A DNA stretch of 14,395 nucleotides from an uncultured Corynebacterium sp. (lineage in GTDB: Bacteria; Actinomycetota; Actinomycetes; Mycobacteriales; Mycobacteriaceae). The DNA is taken from positions 1 to 14,395 of the forward strand of contig CALTTF010000046.1 in NCBI GenBank assembly GCA_943908385.1, given 5' to 3'. A program made the position numbers and the translations under genes. The number at the start of each line of letters is the position of its first letter. Within the stretch, counting starts at the first letter, position 1. This document shows positions 1 through 6,987 of the stretch, piece by piece. The notes under the pieces are model-generated. The model made no database searches. It was not told the origin of the DNA and was given only the letters and a program-made list of their open reading frames with translations.

Positions 1-27
1 GACATGGAAAAGGCTGGAGTCCTATAA
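1..27 (+). CDS. dapA: 4-hydroxy-tetrahydrodipicolinate synthase, C-terminal tail only (probable)
   Basis: Frame 1 reads DMEKAGVL and then a TAA stop at 25-27, two bases before the rnj start. A DMxKAGVL-type ending is what I recall for corynebacterial DapA, and dapA directly precedes rnj in Corynebacterium and Mycobacterium. DapA condenses pyruvate with aspartate semialdehyde in lysine and diaminopimelate synthesis. Only eight residues are visible, so the call rests on synteny and the tail sequence. The 2-nt gap implies that rnj is cotranscribed and translationally coupled. Confidence 0.55.
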   Translation, partial: DMEKAGVL

Positions 28-29
28 GT

Positions 30-2177
30 ATGAACGAACCCCGCAATCGCTCCCGCAAGGTGACCCGCAAGGCGGGCCCGCCCGAGGCAGGAGACCAGCA
101 ACCGGTCTTCCAAGCCGCGGACACGCAACCCGGCGACAACGGGGGCAAGAACGGTTCCGGCAACGGTAACGGAAACGGAAACGGCGGCAACCGCGACAAC
201 GACGGTAAGAACAACAACGACCACGGCAACGGCAACGGAAACGGCGGCCGCGGCAACAACAACCGCGGCGGCGGCAATGGTGGAAACCGCGGCGGCCGTG
301 GAAATCACGGCAACAACGGCGGCAACGGTAACGGTAATGGCCGTGGTCGTGGCCGTGGGCGCGGACGAGGCCGCGGCGGCCGTGGCGGCGGCGACAACCG
401 CCGCAACCCGGTCAAAGGCATGCAGGGTGCTGACCTGACCAAGCGTCTGCCCGCACCGCAGAAGGCGCCGCAGAACGGTCTGCGCATCTACGCGCTCGGC
501 GGCATTTCCGAGATCGGCCGCAACATGACGGTCTTCGAGTACAACGGCCGTCTGCTCATCGTGGACTGTGGCGTGCTCTTCCCGTCTTCCGACGAGCCGG
601 GCGTGGACCTGATCCTGCCCGACTTCGGTCCGATCGAGAACAAGCTGGACAAGGTCGAGGCCCTCGTCGTCACGCACGGCCACGAGGACCACATCGGCGC
701 TATCCCGTGGCTGCTGAAGCTGCGCCCGGATATCCCGATCTACTCGGCGAAGTTCACCAATGCCCTGATCGCGGCGAAGACGAAGGAGCACCGCCAGCGT
801 CCGAAGCTGAACGAGGTGAACCCGAAGTCCGAGGTGACTGTCGGCCCATTCAACCTGCGCTTCTTCCACGTCGGTCACTCCATCCCGGACTGCCTCGGCG
901 TGGTCATCAAGACTGGTGCCGGCACCGTCTGTATGACCGGCGACGTCAAGGTCGACATGACCCCGTACGACAACAAGCCGACGGACCTGCCGGCTCTGGC
1001 GCGCTACGGCGACGAGGGCATCGACCTGTTCCTGTGCGATTCCACCAACGCCACCATCCCGGGCATTTCCGCCTCGGAGGCAGGCATTGAGGAAACCCTG
1101 ATCCGTCTCGTTCAGGCCGCGAAGCAGCGCGTTGTCCTGGCGTCCTTCGCCTCGAACGTCTCGCGCGTGCAGATGGCGGTCAACGCCGCCGTCGCTTCTG
1201 GCCGCAAGGTCGCTTTCAACGGCCGCTCCATGATCCGCAACATGGAGATTGCCGAGAAGATGAACCTGCTCAAGGCGCCGAAGGGCACGATCGTCCCGAT
1301 CGAGGAAGCCGCGAAGATGGCTCCGCACCGCGTCATGCTGATCACCACCGGCACGCAGGGCGAGCCGATGGCTGCGCTGTCGCGCATGTCGCGCCGCGAG
1401 CACCGCCAGATCACCGTCCGCGACGGCGACACGATCATCCTGTCCTCCTCGCTCATCCCGGGCAACGAGGAAGCGGTCTTCGCCGTGATCAACAACCTCG
1501 CCCAGATCGGCGCCAACGTGATCACCAGCGACGACGCTCACGTCCACGCATCCGGCCACGGCTACGCCGGCGAGCTGCTGTTCCTCTACAACATGGCCCG
1601 CCCGCGCAACGCCATGCCGGTGCACGGCGAGTGGCGTCACCTGCGCGCAAACAAGGAGCTGGCGATCGCGACCGGTGTGAAGCCGGAGAACACCGTCCTG
1701 GCCCAGAACGGCGTTGTCGTGGACATGGTCGACGGCAAGCTCAAGGTCGCCGGACAGTACCAGGTGGGCAACCTGTACGTGGACGGCACCACCATGGGCG
1801 ATGTCGATCCGGACGTCCTGACCGACCGCACGAACCTCGCCGCTGGCGGCGTCATCTCGATCACCTGCGTGATCGACGACCGCACTAGCCGTCTCATCGA
1901 GCGCCCGGTCGTGTCCACCACCGGCCTTGTCGATGACGACCGCGGCGTTCTGCCCGACCTCGTCGAGCTGGTGGAGAACACCATGTTCGATCTCGCTGCG
2001 GAAGGCGAGAACGACCCGTACCGCATGGTGCAGCAGCTCCGCCGCCGCGTGTCCCGCACGATCGAGCAGAAGTACAAGCGCGAGCCGGTGATCCTGCCGA
2101 CGGTCGTTCCGATGAACGCCGACGACACCGCGCCGCTCAGCAACGAGGACGTCGAGTCGTCCCGCGAATCCCTGTAG
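30..2177 (+). CDS. rnj: Ribonuclease J with long Gly/Asn/Arg-rich N-terminal extension
   Basis: RNase J is a metallo-beta-lactamase/beta-CASP nuclease with 5'-3' exonuclease and endonuclease activity in mRNA decay and rRNA maturation. The protein has 715 aa, against roughly 550-560 for common family members. The extra length is an N-terminal extension (about residues 30-125) of Gly-Asn repeats followed by an Arg-Gly run at about 103-123. The catalytic core begins near residue 150. Visible metal ligands are H216, H218, D220 and H221 (HGHEDH), H283 (GHS) and D305 (TGD). Beta-CASP motifs are SFASNVSR, HASGHGY (H506, H510) and PVHGEWRH (H532). The start ATG has a GGAG-type SD about 10 nt upstream and lies 2 nt after the preceding stop, so it is probably in an operon with dapA. 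The family call is very secure; the behaviour of the extension is unknown. Confidence 0.97.
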   Translation: MNEPRNRSRKVTRKAGPPEAGDQQPVFQAADTQPGDNGGKNGSGNGNGNGNGGNRDNDGKNNNDHGNGNGNGGRGNNNRGGGNGGNRGGRGNHGNNGGNGNGNGRGRGRGRGRGRGGRGGGDNRRNPVKGMQGADLTKRLPAPQKAPQNGLRIYALGGISEIGRNMTVFEYNGRLLIVDCGVLFPSSDEPGVDLILPDFGPIENKLDKVEALVVTHGHEDHIGAIPWLLKLRPDIPIYSAKFTNALIAAKTKEHRQRPKLNEVNPKSEVTVGPFNLRFFHVGHSIPDCLGVVIKTGAGTVCMTGDVKVDMTPYDNKPTDLPALARYGDEGIDLFLCDSTNATIPGISASEAGIEETLIRLVQAAKQRVVLASFASNVSRVQMAVNAAVASGRKVAFNGRSMIRNMEIAEKMNLLKAPKGTIVPIEEAAKMAPHRVMLITTGTQGEPMAALSRMSRREHRQITVRDGDTIILSSSLIPGNEEAVFAVINNLAQIGANVITSDDAHVHASGHGYAGELLFLYNMARPRNAMPVHGEWRHLRANKELAIATGVKPENTVLAQNGVVVDMVDGKLKVAGQYQVGNLYVDGTTMGDVDPDVLTDRTNLAAGGVISITCVIDDRTSRLIERPVVSTTGLVDDDRGVLPDLVELVENTMFDLAAEGENDPYRMVQQLRRRVSRTIEQKYKREPVILPTVVPMNADDTAPLSNEDVESSRESL

Positions 2178-2226
2178 TTCGCGCAGACGTGACTCCTCCC
2201 GGGCGCTGACTGAAGTACCCGGATCG

Positions 2227-2258
2227 ATAGGCCCCAGCCACGCTAGGCTGGGGCCTAT
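2227..2258. terminator. Perfect 13-bp inverted repeat after rnj, running into the next start codon
   Basis: The arms 2227-2239 and 2246-2258 are perfectly complementary (13 bp, mostly G/C) around a 6-nt loop at 2240-2245. The right arm includes the A and T of the ATG at 2257. No U-tract follows on either strand, so it is not a classical intrinsic terminator, though actinobacterial hairpin terminators often lack one. It also contains the candidate -10 box of the next gene. It could end rnj transcripts, block translation of readthrough RNA, or both. Confidence 0.65.
2244..2249 (+). promoter_or_regulatory. Candidate -10 box (TAGGCT) of the leaderless TIGR03085 gene
   Basis: TAGGCT fits the corynebacterial TANNNT -10 pattern. 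Exactly 7 nt separate it from the ATG at 2257, which puts the expected transcription start on the A of ATG. No SD is visible upstream. I see no clear -35 box. Confidence 0.6.
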
Positions 2259-2883
2259 GTCGTTTCAGCAAAAAGAGCGCGAAAAACTGGCCCACCTGTT
2301 GCTTGAGAAGGGGCCCGATGCACCCACGCTGTGCGCAGGATGGACCACCGCGGACCTCGCCGCCCACTTGTATATCCGCGAGCGCAAGCCGCACCTGGCA
2401 GGCGGGTATTTCCTGCCGGCACTGTCGAAGACCACAAAAGATGCGCAGGCCACGGTGAAGCAGCGCCCGTACGCCGACGTCGTCGAGGAATGGGCGGCGG
2501 GCCCTCCGGTGTTCATGAAGCCGTTGGACAAGGCGATGAACACCTCGGAGCACTTCATTCACCACGAGGATGTCCGCCGGGGTGGGGGAGAGGTCGAGCC
2601 GCGCGAGTTCTCCCGCGCGGTCGAAAACGACCTCATGAAGGCCGCGAAGCTGATGGGCATGATGGCGCTTACAAGCTCCGATATTCCGGTCGTGCTGACG
2701 CCTCCGAACCATCCGCCGGTCACGCTCGGCGGCGCGCGCGGCGTCGTGGAGCACGGTGACCGCGTGGTGCGAGTCTCCGGCGAACCGGGCGAGCTGCTGC
2801 TGTGGGTCACCGGCCGCGACGCGGTCGAGGTGAGAATCGACGGCGATGATCGGGATATCCAGAAGGTCAAGCGTCGACTCTAG
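2257..2883 (+). CDS. TIGR03085 family metal-binding protein (DinB/MDMPI-like fold)
   Basis: This 208-aa protein resembles the actinobacterial TIGR03085 family, related to the metal-binding domain of mycothiol-dependent maleylpyruvate isomerase and DinB-like four-helix bundles. Family-like features are the N-terminal segment LCAGWTTADLAAHLYIRE (H37) and the HFIHHEDVRR stretch (H99, H102, H103, E104), which place His/Glu candidates for a divalent metal site. The C-terminal third looks like the small alpha/beta domain common in this superfamily. No enzymatic reaction is established. Its place between rnj and ftsK is conserved in corynebacteria as I recall. The start is chosen because the ATG follows a -10-like TAGGCT by 7 nt with no SD, which indicates a leaderless transcript. 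The family call is fairly secure; substrate and partner are unknown. Confidence 0.85.
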   Translation: MSFQQKEREKLAHLLLEKGPDAPTLCAGWTTADLAAHLYIRERKPHLAGGYFLPALSKTTKDAQATVKQRPYADVVEEWAAGPPVFMKPLDKAMNTSEHFIHHEDVRRGGGEVEPREFSRAVENDLMKAAKLMGMMALTSSDIPVVLTPPNHPPVTLGGARGVVEHGDRVVRVSGEPGELLLWVTGRDAVEVRIDGDDRDIQKVKRRL

Positions 2884-2942
2884 ACTTCCTGAAACTTGGG
2901 CGTCCCGGTGTGGCGCATGTGACTTGAGGTGTAACTGGGCAT

Positions 2943-2948
2943 TACAGT
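2943..2948 (+). promoter_or_regulatory. Candidate -10 box (TACAGT) of leaderless ftsK
   Basis: TACAGT fits TANNNT and is followed by 7 nt and then ATG at 2956, the same geometry as the preceding gene. The in-frame GTG codons at 2947 and 2950 overlap or touch the -10 box, so they could not be translated from this promoter. The ATG is therefore preferred. The -35 region is not clear. Confidence 0.6.
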
Positions 2949-2955
2949 GGTGGCC

Positions 2956-5900
2956 ATGTCTGTCACCAGTACCCAGCGCCGCCAGAAAGGTCGCCCCAAG
3001 ACCGGACCGAAGAGCCGCGATACCCGCACCGCAGGCGGGTACTCGCGCAATTCCGCATCCGGAACGATGGTCGCCGCCGACTCCGCTGACGAGCGAGTCG
3101 GCTCTGCCGTCGGTGCCGTTGGGCGCGGGGTGGGCAATGCCGCCCGCGAGGTGACAGGTGCGTTCGGTGCTGTCGGCCGCAAGGCGACTAGCTCGCACAA
3201 ACGACGTACCGACGACGAGGTGGGCGGCGCCCCGACGCGCCGCCGCAGGAAGCGTTCGGCGCAGACCGACGCGTACGACGACACCTACGACGTACCCGAG
3301 GAGGCCCAGGACGTGGATGATTCCTTCGACTCTCACGATCAACCCGGCGTCCCGGAGCGCGGCCGCCACGCCGACGCATTTGGCCTGGTCCTCATCGGGT
3401 TGGCGGCGGTCATAGGCGCGTCCGTCTGGCTCGACATCGCGGGCCCCGTCGGTGCCGCGATCGCCAGCGGCGTGCACTGGATCATCGGTGCCGGCGCACT
3501 GGTGCTGCCCGTCATCCTCGTCGGCATTGCCGTGGCGATCATGCTGGGCCTCGGCAGCACTCCGTCCGAACGGGCGCACAGCGGCGCGGGCCTGACGATC
3601 ATCGCGGTCTGCATGCTCGGTCTCATCCACATCTTCGCCGGCACTCCGGAGAGCTGGGCTGACCGCAAGGTCGCCGGCGGTGCCATCGGCGCATTGCTGG
3701 GCGGACCGTTGAGCGCGGGCTTCACCCCGTATGTCGCAGTGCCGTTGCTCGGTCTCGTCATTGTCTACGCGGCGCTGCTCGCGACCGGCATCACCGTGCG
3801 CGAATCCTTCGACTACATCCGCGATCTCCTTCGCGGAATCGCGTCGAACGCAAACACCCCGGACCCGGACGACGAGGCCGAGGACGACGACATGTACGGC
3901 TACGTCGAGGGCGATCTCGACGACATCGCCGAGGGCCGTGAGCGCCGTCCGCGCGAGCGCGTCCAGGGCCGCACACAGGCCCGCAAACGCCGCACGCCGA
4001 TGGACAACTACCCGGTCGAGCCCGCGGAGGAGGACGCCGGCGATCCGACGCTCTTCGACGCCCCCGCCGAGCCCGCCCCGCGCCGCCGCCGGCCCAAAGC
4101 CCGCCCTGCGGCAGCCAACGAGACCCGTGCGATTTCGCGTTCCGATGCGCAGGATGAGGTCTACGACTTCAGCAGCGAATTCGTTGGCGAGGATCAGTTC
4201 ACTGAGCAGATCCCCGCCGCCCCCGCCGCTGAAGCTCCGGCACCAGCGCCAGCCCCGGCCGAAGCTCCGCGTCGCAAGCCCGCTCGGAAGGCCAAGCCGA
4301 AGACGAAGCCGTCCGACACCGCGCCGATCCAGAAGGTCGGCGGTGCCGCGGCCACAGGCGCAGCTGCAGGTGCTGCCGGCGCAGCTGGTGCATCCGCAGG
4401 TGCCGCAGCCGCTGGCGCCAGCGACGCCGTCACTCAGGCCCGCGAGGAGATGCGCAAGCAGATCGCGGCCCGTTCGGGCATCGATGCCTCCGCCATCCCG
4501 GCGTCCACGCCGAACTCTGAGAAGGCACAGCAGGCTGCCACTGCTCCGGCCGCACGGGAGCCGGAGGGGGAGAGCGACTACAAGCTGCCGTCGACAAGCT
4601 TGCTTCTGCCGGGCAACGCGCCGAAGACCCGCACGGAAACGAACGACCGGATGATCGAGGCGATCACCGACGTCTTCGATGAATTCAAGGTTGACGCCGC
4701 GGTGACAGGCTTCTCGCGCGGCCCGACAGTGACGCGTTACGAGGTCGAGCTCGGCCCGGGCGTGAAGGTCTCGAAGATCACGAACCTGCAGTCGAACCTC
4801 GCCTACGCCGTCGCGACGGACAATGTGCGTCTGCTCACCCCGATCCCCGGCAAGTCCGCCGTGGGTATCGAGGTGCCGAACGCCGACCGCGAGATGGTCC
4901 GGCTGCGCGACGTGCTCGACGCGCCGCAGGTGCGAAGCGAACAGGACCCGATGCTGATCGGCCTGGGCAAGAACATCGAGGGCGATTTCGTCTCCGCCTC
5001 CGTGCAGAAGATGCCGCACCTGCTTGTCGCTGGTTCGACCGGTTCCGGTAAGTCCGCGTTCGTGAACTCCATGCTGGTGTCGTTGCTGACGCGCGCGACG
5101 CCGGAGGAAGTCCGCCTGATTCTGGTCGATCCAAAGATGGTGGAGCTGACGCCGTACGAGGGCATCCCGCACCTGATCACGCCGATCATCACCCAGCCGA
5201 AGAAGGCCTCCGCCGCCCTGCAGTGGCTGGTGGAGGAGATGGAGCAGCGCTACATGGACATGAAGTCCGCGCGCGTGCGCCACATCAAAGACTTCAACAA
5301 GAAGGTCCGCTCCGGCGAATACACCGCGCCCCCGGGCTCCGAGCGCGAGATGCGCCCGTATCCGCTGATCGTGTGTGTCGTCGACGAGCTCGCCGACCTC
5401 ATGATGACTGCTCCGAAGGAGATCGAGGACTCGATTGTCCGCATCACACAGAAGGCGCGTGCCGCCGGTATCCACCTTGTTCTGGCGACGCAGCGTCCGT
5501 CCGTGGACGTCGTTACCGGCCTGATCAAGACCAACGTGCCGTCCCGCCTCGCCTTCGCGACGTCGTCGCTCACCGACTCCCGCGTCATCCTCGACCAGGG
5601 CGGCGCCGAGAAGCTCATCGGCATGGGCGACGCGCTCTTCATCCCGCAGGGCGCCGGCAAGCCGCAGCGTCTCCAGGGTGCTTTCGTCTCCGACGAGGAG
5701 ATCCAGGCTGTCGTCGACGCCGTCAAGGAGCAGGGCGAACCGCACTACACCGAGGGCGTCACCGAGGAGAAAGCCGCGGAGAAGAAGGAGATCGACGAGG
5801 AGATCGGCAAGGACATGGACGACCTCCTCGAGGCCGTCGAGCTCGTCGTCACTTCGCAGCTCGGCTCCACTTCGATGCTGCAGCGCAAGCTCCGCATCGG

Positions 5901-6183
5901 CTTCGCCAAGGCCGGCCGCCTCATGGACCTCATGGAATCCCGCGGCGTCGTCGGCCCGTCCGAAGGGTCCAAGGCCCGCGAGGTCCTGGTCAAGCCGGAA
6001 GAGCTCGAGACCATCCAGTGGATGATCAAGGGCGCCGATCCGGCCGAGGCACCGAAGGAAGTGCTCGAAGAGCAGGCGCTTAACGACGACTCCGCCTCCA
6101 CCGAACCCACTGACAGCGCCGACTCCGACGGCGGCACCCAGACCGTGAAGGCCACCTACAACCCGACCGGGGGCGCATTCTAG
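2956..6183 (+). CDS. ftsK: DNA translocase FtsK
   Basis: FtsK is a septal membrane-anchored ATPase that pumps chromosomal DNA toward the dif site during division. From ATG 2956 it has 1075 aa. A basic N-terminal region is followed by about four membrane segments (about residues 141-164, 177-199, 211-229, 259-280). A long acidic, then Ala/Pro-rich linker runs from about 290 to 530. The RecA-like motor has Walker A GSTGSGKS (K699) and Walker B VCVVDELADL (D810, E811), plus the family stretch RPSVDVVTGLIKTNVPSR. The C-terminal winged-helix gamma domain, which reads KOPS-type polarity sites, starts near residue 956 (ending LMESRGVVGPSEGSK). GTG 2947 would add three residues, but the -10 box position favours ATG 2956 and a leaderless mRNA. 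The next gene starts 3 nt after the stop, with no terminator. Confidence 0.97.
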   Translation: MSVTSTQRRQKGRPKTGPKSRDTRTAGGYSRNSASGTMVAADSADERVGSAVGAVGRGVGNAAREVTGAFGAVGRKATSSHKRRTDDEVGGAPTRRRRKRSAQTDAYDDTYDVPEEAQDVDDSFDSHDQPGVPERGRHADAFGLVLIGLAAVIGASVWLDIAGPVGAAIASGVHWIIGAGALVLPVILVGIAVAIMLGLGSTPSERAHSGAGLTIIAVCMLGLIHIFAGTPESWADRKVAGGAIGALLGGPLSAGFTPYVAVPLLGLVIVYAALLATGITVRESFDYIRDLLRGIASNANTPDPDDEAEDDDMYGYVEGDLDDIAEGRERRPRERVQGRTQARKRRTPMDNYPVEPAEEDAGDPTLFDAPAEPAPRRRRPKARPAAANETRAISRSDAQDEVYDFSSEFVGEDQFTEQIPAAPAAEAPAPAPAPAEAPRRKPARKAKPKTKPSDTAPIQKVGGAAATGAAAGAAGAAGASAGAAAAGASDAVTQAREEMRKQIAARSGIDASAIPASTPNSEKAQQAATAPAAREPEGESDYKLPSTSLLLPGNAPKTRTETNDRMIEAITDVFDEFKVDAAVTGFSRGPTVTRYEVELGPGVKVSKITNLQSNLAYAVATDNVRLLTPIPGKSAVGIEVPNADREMVRLRDVLDAPQVRSEQDPMLIGLGKNIEGDFVSASVQKMPHLLVAGSTGSGKSAFVNSMLVSLLTRATPEEVRLILVDPKMVELTPYEGIPHLITPIITQPKKASAALQWLVEEMEQRYMDMKSARVRHIKDFNKKVRSGEYTAPPGSEREMRPYPLIVCVVDELADLMMTAPKEIEDSIVRITQKARAAGIHLVLATQRPSVDVVTGLIKTNVPSRLAFATSSLTDSRVILDQGGAEKLIGMGDALFIPQGAGKPQRLQGAFVSDEEIQAVVDAVKEQGEPHYTEGVTEEKAAEKKEIDEEIGKDMDDLLEAVELVVTSQLGSTSMLQRKLRIGFAKAGRLMDLMESRGVVGPSEGSKAREVLVKPEELETIQWMIKGADPAEAPKEVLEEQALNDDSASTEPTDSADSDGGTQTVKATYNPTGGAF

Positions 6184-6186
6184 GCG

Positions 6187-6789
6187 ATGGGCACTGCTTC
6201 TAGGCTCCGATTCTCGGTCGTCCTCTTCGACGATGTCGAGCTGCTCGATGTTGCTGGACCAGTGGAAGTACTGTCTAAAGTCGACGATTTCAACGTGGAA
6301 ATGCTCTCCGCGGACGGTCGTTCCGTCGTGACCTCCCAAGGTGTCCGGCTCGGCGTCGACGGTGATTTCAGTTCGGCAACAGGGGATGTGCTGTTCGTGC
6401 CGGGTGGCATGGGGACGCGCCGGCTGGTGGAAGACGACCACTTTCTTGCCCAGTTGAAGGCGATGGCCGCCGGGCGGCAGATCCTGATGTCGGTGTGCAC
6501 GGGATCCGCGCTTCTCGCTGCAGCCGGCCTGCTCGAGGGATATACAGCGACGAGCAACAAGAGAGCTTTCGATTGGGCCACGAACTTTGGAGATGATGTC
6601 GAGTGGCGCCGCTCGGCGCGATGGGTGCACGACCGCGACCGGTGGACATCGTCGGGAGTGGCCGCTGGAACCGACATGGCCGCAGCGTTCGTTGCGGACC
6701 GCTACGGTGAAGAATTCGTCTCCGACATCGCTGACGCGATTGAGCTCCGGCTTAACCTCGATGCCGACGACGACCCTTTCGCTGTCTAA
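6187..6789 (+). CDS. DJ-1/PfpI (class I glutamine amidotransferase-like) family protein
   Basis: The 200-aa protein has the DJ-1/PfpI layout: an N-terminal FSVVLFDDVELLDVAGPVEV segment, the FVPGGMGTR strand-loop, and a nucleophile elbow SVCTGSALLAAAGLL with Cys at residue 104. The later ATSNKRAFDW stretch has Phe128 where many PfpI/AraC-associated members carry the His of THW, so the Cys-His pair used by hydrolases seems absent. SSGVAAGTDM is the usual C-terminal family motif. No AraC-type DNA-binding domain follows, so it is a stand-alone domain. Possible roles in the family include glyoxalase-like, hydratase or stress functions; none can be assigned. It begins 3 nt after ftsK with only a weak G-rich SD, so it is probably cotranscribed and coupled. 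Confidence 0.85.
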   Translation: MGTASRLRFSVVLFDDVELLDVAGPVEVLSKVDDFNVEMLSADGRSVVTSQGVRLGVDGDFSSATGDVLFVPGGMGTRRLVEDDHFLAQLKAMAAGRQILMSVCTGSALLAAAGLLEGYTATSNKRAFDWATNFGDDVEWRRSARWVHDRDRWTSSGVAAGTDMAAAFVADRYGEEFVSDIADAIELRLNLDADDDPFAV

Positions 6790-6835
6790 GCGTCGGCGCT
6801 GCGGGGCAGGGTGTGTGCTCGCCGTAGCGATCAAG

Positions 6836-6841
6836 TAGGGT
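6836..6841 (+). promoter_or_regulatory. Candidate -10 box (TAGGGT) of the riboswitch-terC transcript
   Basis: TAGGGT fits TANNNT and is identical to the pgsA -10 candidate. A start about 6-8 nt downstream would put the RNA 5' end just before the riboswitch aptamer at 6853. The rest of the gap 6790-6835 shows no convincing terminator for the upstream operon. No strong -35 box is visible. Confidence 0.5.
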
Positions 6842-6852
6842 TGCTTGTCATT

Positions 6853-6954
6853 GGAGGGGAGTACCCCGAAAGTGCCTCGGATCGTCAACACGGCCAACCG
6901 CATGCGGTTCCCGGTCCAGGCGGCCCATCACGTGAGAGGGTGGGGGAGACCTCC
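6853..6954 (+). ncRNA. yybP-ykoY manganese riboswitch (aptamer)
   Basis: The stretch contains the conserved 5' GGGGAGTA (6856-6863), the internal TCGTCAACAC (6882-6891) and the 3' GAGACC (6946-6951 region) of the yybP-ykoY class. Closing helix P1 can form between GGAGG (6853-6857) and CCTCC (6950-6954). This class binds Mn2+ and is commonly found upstream of TerC/Alx and MntP type genes, and the next gene is terC. The order and spacing of the conserved blocks match actinobacterial examples I recall. A covariance model search was not possible here. Confidence 0.9.
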
Positions 6955-6980
6955 GGTTAATTTTCGTTACAACCGGAGGT
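6949..6980 (+). promoter_or_regulatory. Riboswitch expression platform: SD-sequestering hairpin
   Basis: ACCTCCGGTT (6949-6958) and AACCGGAGGT (6971-6980) are perfect 10-bp complements around a 12-nt loop. The right arm contains the terC SD, GGAGG at 6975-6979, 8 nt before the ATG. The left arm is also the 3' strand of P1. The two helices are mutually exclusive, so ligand-stabilised P1 should free the SD. This predicts a translational ON switch with manganese. Confidence 0.85.
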
Positions 6981-6987
6981 TCAATTC

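Noticed and set aside
305..487. A Pro/Arg-repeat open frame on the minus strand opposite the rnj extension.
   Set aside because: It is a shadow of the Gly/Asn/Arg codon repeat and has no start signal.
4194..4433. An Ala-rich repetitive stretch that might be taken for a DNA repeat element.
   Set aside because: It encodes the Ala/Pro-rich linker of FtsK, a normal feature of the family; the DNA repetition follows from codon use.
6791..6824. A possible terminator after the DJ-1-like gene (CGGCG...CGCCG).
   Set aside because: The stem is five pairs with a loop over 20 nt and lacks a U-tract.
2137..6903. A 1588-aa open frame on the minus strand spanning the TIGR03085 gene, ftsK and the DJ-1-like gene.
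   Set aside because: It is antisense to well-supported genes, its translation is His/Arg/Asp-rich with no domain, and such frames arise from high third-position GC.
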